DNA of 64,000 nt from SMYC01 sp965197495 (GCA_965197495.1 OZ240210.1:5642001-5706000); one strand, 5' to 3'. Shown: positions 1 through 10,570, numbered from the stretch's first letter. Notes: generated from the sequence alone by a model not told the origin. Program-made: numbers and translations.

Positions 1-62
1 AGGGTGCGATCGGTGAGCTGCACGGGGCCGCCCGCGAGCGTCATTTGTGGCCAGGCTTTCAT
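1..62 (-). CDS. 5' end of an unidentified gene, runs off the window
   Basis: The first 20 codons of a minus-strand gene are visible, starting MKAWPQMTLAGGPVQLTDRT. An AGGAGG ribosome-binding site lies at 68-73, five bases before the ATG at 60-62, so the start is well supported. The GGPVQLTDRT stretch is reminiscent of the N-terminus of class V (alanine-glyoxylate type) aminotransferases, but 20 residues are too few for a family call. Confidence 0.5.
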   Translation of the reverse strand, partial: MKAWPQMTLAGGPVQLTDRT

Positions 63-134
63 GACAACCTCCTAGTGGCACTAAGCATATTAAATACCAC
101 GCCGGCGGAGGACACCGAGTGTTTATTAATGTCC

Positions 135-695
135 CACTCGGGGATGGTTGAAATCCCTCGCCTTTAGGAGGCTTGGGGTACGATCCCCAGGTGAAAGGAT
201 ATCGTAAATCATCGCACACGACGTAGCAGTTAAACTATCACTTCGTATTTATCACGAAGTACCGCAAGCCGGCCTTGAGAGGGGATGTAGCGGTTCGTCT
301 CCGGGATCTCATCCGGGAGATCTGTGCTCGGAACCAGATAGAAATACTGAAGGGTCATGTGCGGCCTGAGCACGTGCACCTGTTGCTGAGCGTGCCGCCG
401 AATTTGTCGCCAAGTGGAGTGATGCAGTTGATCAAGGGTAAGACGTCGAATCGTCTGATGCGCGACTTTCGGAGGATGCGGAAGGAGTTCTGGGGTCGGC
501 ACCTACGGGCACGGGGTTACTTCGTGGTGACAACGGGCAACGTGACGGATGAGGTGATGGCGAAGTATATAGAGTTGCAGGGTGCCGTGCCCCAGGACGA
601 CGATTCTTTCAAGGTCAGTGAGTAGTGAAACGAGGCAAGGACAAGCCGACTTTAGTCGGCGACGTGAACCCATCGCCTTTAGGCGATGGAGCGCA
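135..695. mobile_element. IS200/IS605-like insertion sequence (degraded)
   Basis: A short element with a Y1/HUH transposase gene and subterminal hairpins but no terminal inverted repeats, as expected for IS200/IS605. The left end has an imperfect hairpin around 156-171. The right end has two hairpins, 645-660 (GCCGAC, loop TTTA, GTCGGC) and 670-689 (CCATCGCC, loop TTTA, GGCGATGG). The ten bases CGCCTTTAGG occur in both end hairpins (159-168 and 674-683). Exact cleavage sites cannot be fixed from one copy. The transposase has an early stop, so this copy is probably immobile on its own. Confidence 0.75.
191..625 (+). pseudogene. tnpA: IS200-type transposase TnpA with early TAG
   Basis: Reading from GTG 191 gives MKGYRKSSHTT, then TAG (224-226), then QLNYHFVFITKYRKPAL and the rest of a Y1 transposase of 144 residues, the normal family size. 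The HUH motif is H61-V-H63, in the sequence RPEHVHLLL. The nucleophile tyrosine is near residue 126 (MAKYIELQ). Relatives usually have a tyrosine or similar residue where the TAG stands, so this is read as a nonsense mutation at codon 12. Internal initiation at TTG 275 would give 116 residues lacking the first strand of the fold, probably inactive. Confidence 0.8.
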
Positions 696-757
696 CGCGC
701 TCAGTGAGGTTAGGCAGGCTAAATGTGATAGAAATCTCATGAAGGGAGGGTCCAGCA

Positions 758-2608
758 ATGAAACGTCCATGGCTTTTTGGGATGGTGCTTCTGGCGACGG
801 CGGCCGCTTCGCAGGAGCGCAAGCTTCTCGAGACGCTCGGCCCGTTCGGCTCCTACGGGCACGTCTACGACAATGACAGCATCGAGGCGATGCGCCCTCG
901 CGTCATGGGCACGCGCGGCGTCATCTCGACCGGGCACTACCTGTCGACGCTCGCCGGTATGGAGGCCTTCAAGAAAGGCGGCAACGCCTTCGACGCTGGC
1001 GTGACGGCCGCGATGGCCTTGAAAGTCATGAAGATGGGCTATGCCGGGTGGACCGGCGTGGCGCCTTTGATCCTCTATAGCGCTGAAGAAGGGCGGGTCA
1101 TAACCCGGGTGGGGGCGGGGAAAACACCCGCGAAAGCGACGCTCGCGCACTTCCTGGAACACGGAAAAACGCCGACGAGTATCGCGCTCATACCTGCCGA
1201 TGTCGACGTGTGGCTTTCTACGCTCGATCGATACGGAACGTTCAGTTTTCGGGACGCAGTGACCCCGGCTCTCGAGATTGCTGAGGGGGGCTATCACCTC
1301 TACAAGCACCAGAAGGGGCTTCTCGATAGACAGCAGGATGCGATTACCCAGTTTCCGTACAACGTCGAGTTTTGGTTTCCGAATGGCGTCGGCGATCAGA
1401 AGCTCGGGGACGTGATGGTCAACAAAGACCTGGGAAGGCTCATCCGCTACATGATGGATGCCGAAGCGAAAGCGCTCGAGAAGGGCGCGTCGCGCTCCGA
1501 GGCCATCCGCGCATCTCGGGACGCGTTCTACAAAGGCGAACCTGCCCGCGCGGCGGCGGCGCTCTATGAAGGCTTCGATGACGGTCTCGTGCGCTACGAC
1601 GATCTCGCAAGCTATGAGAGCCGGTGGATGGAGCCGCTCCATACGACGTTTCGCGGCTACGACGTCTATGTTTGTGATGGATGGTCCCAAGGACCTCGGC
1701 TCATCCTGATCCTGAACATGCTCGAAAGCTTCGACGTCGAAGCGCTCGGCTACAACACCGCCGAATACATCCATGTACTTTCGCAAGTCATCGAGCTCGC
1801 GATGGCCGACAGCCACAAATATATCGGCGACCCCGATTTCGTGGACGTGCCGAGCGGACTTTATACGAAAGCTTATGGCCGCAAGCGCGCGGAGCTCGTC
1901 GACCGCGACAAGGCTTTTGAAGACATGCCGCCTTGGGGCGATCCCGCGAACATGGAAAACGTCGCCACCGACTCGCCCGAAGTCTTTGCCGAACTCGGCT
2001 CGGGGCAAGCGCGGCTGCCGCTTCCGGACACGACCTCTCTCAACGTCATGGATGCGGAAGGGAATGTATTCTCCATGACCGAGAGCGACGGCCACATGCT
2101 CACGCCGCTCGTCCCAGATTGGGGATTCGGTCTCGGCGGCCGGATGGGCCAGCTCAATCTCGACCCGAGCCTCGCGAACGTCATGAACCCCAAGAAACGC
2201 CCGCGTAACACCAACAACCCCATCCTCATCATGAAAGACGGGAAGCCCTTCATGGGACTCTCGACGCCGGGTGGCGACCAGCAAGTGCAGGCGATGCTGC
2301 AGGTTTTCTTGAACGTTAGCGTGTGGGGCATGTCGCCGGAGCATGCGGTCGACCAGCCGCGCTTCGGGAGCTATAACTTTCCCGGCACCGGGAGCGAGGT
2401 CAACAGGAATCCCGGCGTGCTACGCGTCGAAGCGCGTATCCCGACGGCGACTTTCCAGGCGCTCGGTGTGAAAGGCCACGACGTGCAGTCCTGGGGGCTG
2501 TGGAACTGGCGAACGGGTGCGCCCACGCTGACCTATCGGGATCCGGAAACGGGCGTGATGATAGCCGCGGGTGACGTGCGGCGCGAAACGCATTCGCTCG
2601 GCTATTGA
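758..2608 (+). CDS. ggt: Gamma-glutamyltransferase (glutathione hydrolase)
   Basis: 616 residues with an N-terminal signal peptide (MKRPWLFGMVLLATAAAS), so periplasmic or secreted. The N-terminal nucleophile hydrolase family cleaves gamma-glutamyl bonds of glutathione and transfers the glutamyl group. The chain is expected to self-process before the nucleophilic threonine, seen here as T425 in PDTTSLNVMD. Other family signatures are GGNAFDAGVTAAMAL near residue 70 and GLSTPGGDQQ near 510. The start has a GGGAGGG ribosome-binding site. The gene is followed by a GGCT-like gene, a second enzyme of gamma-glutamyl metabolism. Length and motifs look intact; substrate preference is not readable. Confidence 0.93.
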   Translation: MKRPWLFGMVLLATAAASQERKLLETLGPFGSYGHVYDNDSIEAMRPRVMGTRGVISTGHYLSTLAGMEAFKKGGNAFDAGVTAAMALKVMKMGYAGWTGVAPLILYSAEEGRVITRVGAGKTPAKATLAHFLEHGKTPTSIALIPADVDVWLSTLDRYGTFSFRDAVTPALEIAEGGYHLYKHQKGLLDRQQDAITQFPYNVEFWFPNGVGDQKLGDVMVNKDLGRLIRYMMDAEAKALEKGASRSEAIRASRDAFYKGEPARAAAALYEGFDDGLVRYDDLASYESRWMEPLHTTFRGYDVYVCDGWSQGPRLILILNMLESFDVEALGYNTAEYIHVLSQVIELAMADSHKYIGDPDFVDVPSGLYTKAYGRKRAELVDRDKAFEDMPPWGDPANMENVATDSPEVFAELGSGQARLPLPDTTSLNVMDAEGNVFSMTESDGHMLTPLVPDWGFGLGGRMGQLNLDPSLANVMNPKKRPRNTNNPILIMKDGKPFMGLSTPGGDQQVQAMLQVFLNVSVWGMSPEHAVDQPRFGSYNFPGTGSEVNRNPGVLRVEARIPTATFQALGVKGHDVQSWGLWNWRTGAPTLTYRDPETGVMIAAGDVRRETHSLGY

Positions 2609-2666
2609 TGGCGCGGGAAGCTCTCTTCGCGTCATCTATGGCGGGTACGGCGGGCAGGGTGCGCCT

Positions 2667-3026
2667 TTGACCCTCGTTGCCCTCTACGGGACGTTGAAGG
2701 TCGGCTATTTCAACCACGAGTTGCACTTGAAAGGTGCGATGCCCGTGGACAGTCGGCGCGTCGAGCTTCCGTTCGAGATGTACGAGAACGGCGAATATCC
2801 CATGCTCGTCCCGTCGTCGGAGCGCCACTCGATTTGGATCGAGCTTTTCGAAGTGGACGCCGACAAGCTTCGGGAGCTCGACGATGTCGAAGCTCCGTAT
2901 GGCTACTGGCGGGAGACAGTGTTCCTGGAAGAGCTTTCGCGCGAAGCCGAGATCTATGTGCACGCGCCGCCGCCGCCGCCCGGTTTTACGCCCGTCGCTT
3001 CGGGTGACTGGGCCCGCCTTCGCTAA
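2667..3026 (+). CDS. GGCT-like protein (gamma-glutamylcyclotransferase fold)
   Basis: About 119 residues from a TTG start. The N-terminus LVALYGTLKVGYFNH is the characteristic YGTLK loop of the GGCT/AIG2 fold, and the family's acidic segment appears as ELDDVEAPYGYW. Members release 5-oxoproline from gamma-glutamyl compounds, so placement just after gamma-glutamyltransferase suggests cooperation in glutathione turnover (inference). The open frame runs up into the preceding gene; the TTG is chosen because the fold begins there. The C-terminus is proline-rich, and the stop codon is provided by the first unit of the downstream tandem repeat, so the natural end may have been altered. Confidence 0.7.
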   Translation: MTLVALYGTLKVGYFNHELHLKGAMPVDSRRVELPFEMYENGEYPMLVPSSERHSIWIELFEVDADKLRELDDVEAPYGYWRETVFLEELSREAEIYVHAPPPPPGFTPVASGDWARLR

Positions 3027-3127
3027 AGCTTCGGCGGGCAAGCCCGTCCGCCTAAAGCTTCGGCGAGGCAAGCCCGTCCGCCTAAAGCTTCGGCGAGGCA
3101 AGCCCGTCTGCCTAAAGCTTCGGCGAG
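3024..3127. repeat. 30-bp tandem repeat, about 3.5 units
   Basis: Units contain TAAAGCTTCGGCG at 3024, 3053, 3083 and 3113, a spacing of 29, 30 and 30 bases. Each unit also carries the short palindrome GGCAAGCCCGTC. Units are contiguous with no spacers. The first unit supplies the TAA that ends the preceding GGCT-like gene. I recall this type of repeat decorating gene ends in several phyla, but no count elsewhere can be made here. Confidence 0.85.
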
Positions 3128-3343
3128 CACCCATCCGAGTAGCAAGAAAGCGTGCGCTCATGAGTCACCTGGAGTGAAAACACTACGATCGCGATTTAGC
3201 TTTTCGCGCTTCGGACCGGGCAGGCCGCTTAAGTGGTTTTGATACTTGTGCTTACGGAGGTATGCCGGGATGCTCTTTTGTCGGAATAGATTTTGCACTA
3301 ACGGTTCGTTCACCCCAATCTGTCGATAAGTTCAGGCTAGCGC
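3128..3343. other. Intergenic region before the large surface-protein gene
   Basis: A 216-bp AT-richer stretch with no convincing gene. It presumably carries the promoter of the following gene, but no -35/-10 pair stands out. Confidence 0.4.
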
Positions 3344-6300
3344 GTGAATATTTTTCCATCAAAAACGGCTGCGAGAGCAAGGCGTCCGCTCAGAGCGGTT
3401 CTTTGGGTTCTCGTTGCCGCGGTCGGGGTCGGGGTCGTCGGCCGTGTCTGGGCCGACTATGTTGGGTCGCTCACGAACCGCGTCTTCGTGGATCCAGGAA
3501 GCCTTTCCGTTATTGCTGATGGCTACCAGAACGGTGACGTTCTGACGTTAATTCTCGAGACCACTCCCGCAGATACGGGCTCGGACTCGGGCCACGCGGC
3601 GTGGATGACGTTCTACGTTCCCGCGGGGGTCGAGGTCGTGGGCGCGGAATTCGTCCAACCTCTCAGCGATGGGAGCTATGCCCCCGTTGGCGCCCAGGAC
3701 ACGGACGCCACCTATGACGGCTTTGGCGTACGCGGCGCCGTCGGCTATGTGCCGGCGGCGGGATCGACGCGCCTCGGCGAAGGCTTTGTCAACGAAGTGC
3801 AGCAGGACACGGGGATCTTCTATAGCACCGATTCTTTGACGGCCCTGCTGGCGACGCCGCTGACGGACCTTACGCCGACCGGGCCGCAGACCAAGCCCGC
3901 CGTCGTTTGGAACTTGTGGGATCACCGACAGCTCGACGCTTTTGGCACCGGGAACGCGTTATCGGGCAATGGGGGCAAAGGGAATACCCCCGTTGTCAGC
4001 ACGGATAGCGGCGCGACCTGGGCCGTCGTCGGATCGATGGTCGCCGGCCCGGACACCTACTACACGAACGACTACAATCCGGATTGTTCCGGCAGCGCAA
4101 ACTTCGAGGACGACGTGACGTGTGTCGGACCGTGGCAGCGTATCGCCACGGTCAACGCGAAGATCGGCGCTAGCGGGGCGGTCACGCCCGCGACCACGCA
4201 AGGGGCCATCCAGAATACTTCGGTCGCGACCTCGGCCGGCTACAGCCTCTCGATGTCGAGTCCGCTGCCGGCCGGCACGAACTCGGTTCGCTACGTGCAC
4301 GGAGCTCGCCGCCTTGGTGAGTTCGAGACCGCGAGCATCACCTTCCGCATCACCGATGCGGCGGCTTTCATCGCGAGCATGAGCGATGACACGTTGTGCC
4401 TCGACAGTACGGGTGGAGACACCAGCGACGTCGCGGGGAAGGACAACCCGTGGAGATATTACGAGCCGGCGCACCAGTGCTCCATAATGAATGCGAACGC
4501 CAATCTTCTGAAGCAGTCTGTTTACGTCAACGGTCAAGGCGGAATCGGTGGAAGCCTCGCTGTGGGCGACGTCATCGGCTACCAGATCACTTATACGAAT
4601 ACATCTCCCAACCCGCTGACGAACGTCATGCTGACCGACACCCCGGACGATACTTCGCGGCTGAGGCTCGTCGTCGATCCCACCGATGCGGGCGATCCCG
4701 CGACCGCCAACTGTCCCTATTCGAGCTACGACGGGACACTTTCGGGACCGGCCTACGATCTCGGGTCCTCGAGCACGACACAAGCCGTTTGGCAAACCGT
4801 CCCGAGTGTCGCGCCCGGTGCAACCTTCACGGTGTTCTTGTGCGCGGAGGTGATTGGCGGCGGCAAAGGCGACCGCATCGAGAACACGGCCTCGGTTACC
4901 TATACGCTGCCAGACTTGTCCACCGAGACTTTGACGTCGACGGCCGGAGGCACCATCGCCGCGCTCATTTCCGGGCACGTCTATGCGGACAACGACGGGA
5001 GCGGTGGCTTCACAGCTGGTGACACCGCTCTCAGCGGTGTCACGGTGCAGCTCTATCTGGACAACGACGGCGACGGCACCTTATCCGCGGGCGACACGCT
5101 CGAGGAGACCGCCGTCACATTGGCGGATGGCCGCTACGAGTTTCCCGGAGTTGTCCCCGGTGACTACGTCGTCGTCGAGACCGACCTGGCGGGCCACGGC
5201 AGCATTGCCGATATCGACACCGCGGCGGGCGCGTGCGCCACCGGGAACGGTTGCAACACGATCGGCACGATCACGGTGGTCGCCGTCGAATCGCATACGG
5301 GCAACGATTTTTTCGACACGCCGCCCGCGCTGACGAACACGGTAAGCGGCACCGTTTATGTCGACGTGAACTCGAACCAAGTCTACGAGCCCGGTCTCGG
5401 TGAGCAGGGCGAGCCCGGCGTCACCGTCCGGCTCTATGACGATAATAATGGCGACGGGATGGTCGACGGGGGCGATACGCTTCTCGAAACGAAGGTCGCC
5501 GACGCCAACGGCGAGTACACGTTCTTGCTCGCCGCTCAAGACGGCGATTTCGTCATGGAAATCGACACCGGAACGCTGCCATCGGGCGGGAGCTTGACCA
5601 CCGACAACGTCGAAGTGGCGAGCTTCACGGGTTATGGGAGCTCGGATACGGGGAATGATTTCGGATTCATCCGACCAACGGCGTTCAGCGCCACGAAGTC
5701 TTCGAGTTGCGCCAGTCCTGGCTGTGGCGGTGGTACCGTGAACGCCGGACAAATCGTCACCTACACGATTGGGATCACGAACACTTCGGGGGAGAGACAG
5801 TTCGAGGTTCGGGTGAACGATCCGCTGCCTCCGGGCACGAACTACGTTCTTCAAAGCACAACGGCCACGGTCTCTCCCATCGTCGTGTCCGCTACGGATG
5901 ACTTCGAGACGAAGACCTATAACGGCGGGACGGGATGGGCATCCGACTGGATCGAGGTCAACGACGACGGTGATCCTGCCAAAAAAGACGTCACGATCAA
6001 GGAGGACCAGAGCAGCCAGCGGCTTCACATCAAGAAGAAGAACAACGGCATCCAACGTGACGTCGACCTATTTCAATGCTCGAGCGCCACGGTCAGCTTC
6101 GATTACCTCCGCAAGAATTTTGACCCGACCGATTCGATAACGGTCGCCGTTGTGGGCGGCTCCACCATTACGACCTTTGGGCCCGTCGAAGACTTACCTA
6201 TCAGAATGGGACGTTTACGATTCCGGACGCTTCTCTCAGTGCCGCGACGACCATCCAGTTTTACAGCACCGGTTTCAAAGGTGAATTTTTCTTCGACAAC

Positions 6301-8756
6301 ATCGTCGTTTCCGCGACCTGTCCTGCCCCGATAACGAAAACGAACGCGCCGGCGGCGCCCTATCCGCTCGACGACGGGACGCCCGCCAATCTCGTGACCA
6401 CGGCCGACGACTTCGCTCTCCGGGCCGGGCAGAGCATGACGGTGACGTTTCAGATCATCGTAAACAGCCCGCTCGATCCCGCGATCACGCAAATCGTGAA
6501 TACAGTGAGCGTCCGCAGCAAATCGAATCCCGTTCCCGCGACCGCGACGGTGACCGACACGGTCGATCAGTTCACGCTAGCCACGATCGCTTCGCTCGTA
6601 GCGATCGATGACGGCGGACGTGTCTCGATCCTCTGGGAAACGTCATCCGAAATTGGAACGCTCGGCTTCTACTTGTTGCGATACGACTGGGGTGGGCGCC
6701 AATGGGCCTTGGTCAATACGGAGCTCGTCCAAGGGTTGATGCAGCCGCAGGGCGGCACCTACAAGCTGGCCGACCCGGGAGCGAGCCTCGGCAGTCGTCT
6801 CACCTACGCGCTGGCGGAAATCGAGAACAATGGCGGCGTGAGGGTGCATGGTCCCTATGATGTCCCGCTAGGTACCGTGGGCGCAGCGAATGTCGAGCTC
6901 TCATCGAACGGCAAAGGCCGGGTCCGGAAGCCCAGAGCGAGCGTCCTGCGGCGTTTGGCCAAACAACGCGCCAAAAAGAAGCAGCGCTCCTCGAGGAAGT
7001 CGCAATTCGCGTCCGCGATCAGGATCCACGTGAAGGAGAGTGGGCTCTACTTCGTCGACGCGGCGAGGATTGCCGAAGTCTTTGGCTTCGGGCTCGACCA
7101 GAGCACGAGACTGATTCGAAGAAACCACCTCCATCTCGAGAACCTCGGACACCGCGTCGCCTGGACGCCCGCGCCTGGCGATACGGGCCTTTACTTCTAC
7201 GGGGAGGCCATCGACGACGTTTACGCATCTGAGAACATCTATACGCTCCGTGTCGGTCGCGGGGTGACGATGACGAAGATGAGGGCCGGTGGCGTGAGCG
7301 CCACTTCTGGACAGAGCTTCATCGCGACGACGCATCGCGAGGAGAACAAGTTCGGCGGCGTTAGCGTTCCACACGAGCCAGGAGCGGATTATTGGTACTG
7401 GCAGTTCGTGACGAGCGAGGATCCGACCTACGGTACGAGGCGTTTCGATCTGAACGTAGATGGTCTCGCGACGACGAACGCAGCCGCCGAGTTGGTCGTG
7501 CATCTCAGAGGCGCGACGACGGTCGGGATCCCGGATGAGCATTTCGTCGTGGTCAGCCTGAACGGTTACACCGTTGGCGAATCTAGTTGGATGGGCTTCA
7601 GCAAACATGAGGCCAGATTCTCGATCCCGTCGAGCTATCTCGTAGAAGGCGAGAACACCGTCGAGGTCGTCGGCAAACGCGATCCCGGCGTGGCCTATAG
7701 CATCTTCTACGTCGATGGTTTCGACCTGAGCTACCCGCGCCGCTATGAAGCGCGAGGCTCCGAGCTTTTCTTCGGGAGCGCTGATAACGCTAGCGTCACT
7801 GTCGGGGGATTCACCGATCCGTCCATCACCGTGCTCGAGCTCTCGAACCCCCGTCGTCCTCGTGTGCTCGATCGCGTGAATGTAGAGGCGGACGGAGCTT
7901 TCTACCGCGCCAGCTTCAAGGCTCGTCGACGAGAGACACCCTATCTAGCGGCGTCGACGGCCGGGATCAAAACACCTGTTGCCATTACGCCCGATACCAA
8001 ATCCAGGCTTCGCCGCAAGCGTAACCGTGCCGACTATCTCGTGATCGTGCCTGCCGAGCTTCTCGAAGGTGCGAACGAGCTCGCCAAGCTCCGCAGGCGG
8101 AACGGCCTCCGTACCAAGGTCGTCGAATTAGAGGACGTCTATGATGAGTTCGGCTATGGGTTGGAAACTCCCGAAGCTGTGAAGGCATTCCTCGTCTACG
8201 CTTATAAAGAGTGGCGCCGCGCGCCTCGATATGTCCCAATCGCCGGCAACGGTCACTTCGACCATCACGACTATTGGAAGCTCGGCGGCAATCTGTTCCC
8301 ACCACTCATGGTAGGAACACCGGAGGGGCTCTTCGCCTCAGACAACGCGTTCGCGGACGTCGTTGGCGACGATGGTATCCCCGAGATCGCGGTGGGGAGG
8401 ATCCCGGTGCTCACGAATGACGAGCTTCTCGATTATGTTGAGAAGGTTCGACGCTACGAGAGCGGCGGCTCCGGCCCGTGGGCGAACCGAGTTCTGATGC
8501 TCGCGGATAACGCTGACGCGCGGTCCAACTTTCCACGAGACGCCGAAAGGCTAGTTGGCTTCATCCCACCGGGCTACGATGTCGATCGCATCTATCTCTC
8601 GCAACTCACGAGCGAGGCCGCGAGACTCAAACTCTTCACGGCGCTGCATGAAGGCGTCGGACACGTCCACTACTTTGGGAATGGCGGACTCGACCGCTTG
8701 GCGGACGAGTCGCTGCTTCTGATTTCGGACGTCGAGTATCTTGCGAATCAGAACTA

Positions 8757-10216
8757 GGAGATGTCCTGGCCGCTGTTGAATTTGGTCGGGTAGCGGCGGC
8801 ACCTGTGAATACTCTTAGGCAGCAACCTCATCGCTGTCAAGAGATTTCTGTTTGCTTCTAAGCGCGTGAACGAGAGCGCCCATATGGCGATAGCCTTTGA
8901 TACGGTGAAACTTTTTCTCCGCCGTGACGACGCCGAGAGCGGTCCATCGGCGAATCATGGAAGGACTCTTCCACCGCTTGACGTTTCTCGAGACTCTGCG
9001 GATGGTGCCGTTGAGATTCTCGATGGCGTTTGTCGTGGCCAGAGATTTGCGAAGTAACTCGGGTAGAGCGAGCTTCACAACCGTGAGGGTCTCTTCCATC
9101 CCTTCGCGAAGGCTTCCGGCAGCTTCGTCGTAGCCGTTTCGCTCGAGCCACGACACCAATGCCTGAAGTCGCTTGCGCGCCTTGTCGGCACTCTTGCATT
9201 TGTACGCTTCCTTCATTGTCTGGAGCACGTAGGCGTGACGGGACTTGGGAAGGTACGAGCGAAGATTTCGGAGTTTGTGGAGCTGGCATCTTTGGATAAC
9301 CGCGAGATCCCCCAAAACGTCGACGAGTGCTTTGCGGATCCCTTTGCCTCCGTCCACTACGCAGAGAATCGATTCGTCGATCCGCAATCCCCGCTCGAGA
9401 AGGTTCTGCAACATCGCGGTGCACACCCGAGAGTTTTCCGTCGAGCCCAGCCATATACCCAAGGGCACCTTCGTTCCATCTATTGTGATACCGAGAGTTA
9501 CGACGACGGTCTGTCCGGCCACCTCAAGGCCATCCATCATTAGTGCCGCAAGCTCGAACTCCTCTAGCCTCCGAGATAGGTATTCCTCGAGCTTCTTAGT
9601 CGTCTGGCTCACGAGGTGACGGCTGGCGGCACTCTTGCTCGTGCCACGAGACTTCAACTTCGCCGAGGGTTTGTCCAGACTCGATTCGTAATTTCGGGTC
9701 GATACCCCCACCAAGATCTGGTTCAGCACTCGCTCCGGAAGCGGGTCTTCTTCGCGGAAGGCTTCGAAGTGTGGAAGCGACGCCTCCTCGCCCGACTTCG
9801 AACGAACTCGAGGTCGCGACACTTGGATTCGACGACCGCCGAAGCTCAGCTCCCCATCCGTGCTCCCCCAGTGGTTATGAGTTCGCTCCTTCTCGTGCTT
9901 GCCCTTCGGCCCCGCGATCTTCTCCGCGTCCTCTCTCAGGAGTAGGTGCAATGCGGTCAGTCCTTGCTCGTACACCCATTCCGTCAGGTCCGCCTTCGTG
10001 GCCGCGATCCCAGCTATCATCGGTAGCAGTATCTGACCGACTTGGCCAACTACCTTGCCCGTAGGCGAGTGCGTTTGCTTTCTTACTGGCTTCTTTGATT
10101 TCCTTGGCATGGTGGCTCCTTGTCCCCCTCTGGAGACGGTTGGTTTGGCAGACCTATTCTTAGGCCGGCCAAGGAGCCGCCGCTACCCCAAATTCAACAT
10201 CCGGCGGGACATCCCC
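8757..10216. mobile_element. IS256-family insertion sequence with 8-bp target duplication
   Basis: 1460 bp. The ends are imperfect inverted repeats: left GGAGATGTCCTGGCCG with TGTTGAATTTGG, right (reverse complement) GGGGATGTCCCGCCGG with TGTTGAATTTGG, both continuing into GGTAGCGGCGGC. CAGAACTA is duplicated at 8749-8756 and 10217-10224. One intact transposase gene fills the element on the minus strand. The clean duplication and intact gene suggest a recent insertion. Confidence 0.95.
8815..10110 (-). CDS. IS256-family (Mutator-type) transposase
   Basis: 431 residues, normal for the family. The DDE residues fit D in MMDGLEVAG, D in LCVVDGGKGIRKAL and E in ATTNAIENLNG. The family segment QRCQLHKLRN follows the second D. 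The start has an AAGGAG ribosome-binding site six bases upstream of ATG 10110. The gene appears intact and could mobilise the surrounding element. It is antisense to the gene it interrupts. Confidence 0.95.
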   Translation of the reverse strand: MPRKSKKPVRKQTHSPTGKVVGQVGQILLPMIAGIAATKADLTEWVYEQGLTALHLLLREDAEKIAGPKGKHEKERTHNHWGSTDGELSFGGRRIQVSRPRVRSKSGEEASLPHFEAFREEDPLPERVLNQILVGVSTRNYESSLDKPSAKLKSRGTSKSAASRHLVSQTTKKLEEYLSRRLEEFELAALMMDGLEVAGQTVVVTLGITIDGTKVPLGIWLGSTENSRVCTAMLQNLLERGLRIDESILCVVDGGKGIRKALVDVLGDLAVIQRCQLHKLRNLRSYLPKSRHAYVLQTMKEAYKCKSADKARKRLQALVSWLERNGYDEAAGSLREGMEETLTVVKLALPELLRKSLATTNAIENLNGTIRRVSRNVKRWKSPSMIRRWTALGVVTAEKKFHRIKGYRHMGALVHALRSKQKSLDSDEVAA

Positions 10217-10570
10217 CAGAACTATCCCATCGTGACGTTCATGACCTGCTCGGTCGGCCGTTTCGGGATTCCCGGCTTTACGCCTCTTGCTGCCGAGCTC
10301 GTGCAAAAGGCCCGTGGAGGCGCCATTGCCGTTTGGTCGCCGACAGGCCTGTCGAAGAACGGACAAGCGGGTGTGGTCGCAGAACGTTTCTTCCTTGCCT
10401 CCTTTGGTCATAGGGACATGCTTCTGGGTGATGCGATCGTAGTTTCGCTCCAGGAGTTCGCGTTGCTCGGAGGCACGCGCGCCATGCTGTCTCTCTATCA
10501 GCTAATAGGCGACCCGGCGCTCCGACTAAAGGATCTTCTGGGCGTGAGTCAGAACTGAATAGGGGAGTTC

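Larger units (their letters stand above)
3344..10558 (+). pseudogene. Giant secreted DUF11/SdrD-like/C25 peptidase, split by an IS256-type element
   Basis: Removing the IS (8757-10216) and one target duplication restores the frame (AAC-TAT-CCC), giving about 1915 residues. A one-base deletion also lies near 6190-6205; after it the better frame reads YQNGTFTIPDASLSAATT. Order: GTG start, signal anchor, a large beta region, a DUF11-type repeat (near residue 420), two SdrD B-like domains with DNDGDG-type calcium loops (near 545-770), a second DUF11-type repeat, and a C-terminal C25 (gingipain-like) peptidase. The C25 Cys segment TFMTCSVGRF follows the IS and the His segment HVHYFGNGG precedes it. 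The expected GHG is GNG, so activity is doubtful even in the ancestral gene. Likely a surface adhesin or protease, now broken. Confidence 0.85.

Noticed and set aside
737..2344. Open frame of 535 codons on the minus strand opposite gamma-glutamyltransferase
   Set aside because: No ribosome-binding site, His/Arg-rich composition and exact overlap with a strongly supported gene; a high-GC shadow.
3024..3127. CRISPR array
   Set aside because: 30-bp units are directly contiguous without spacers and no cas gene is near.
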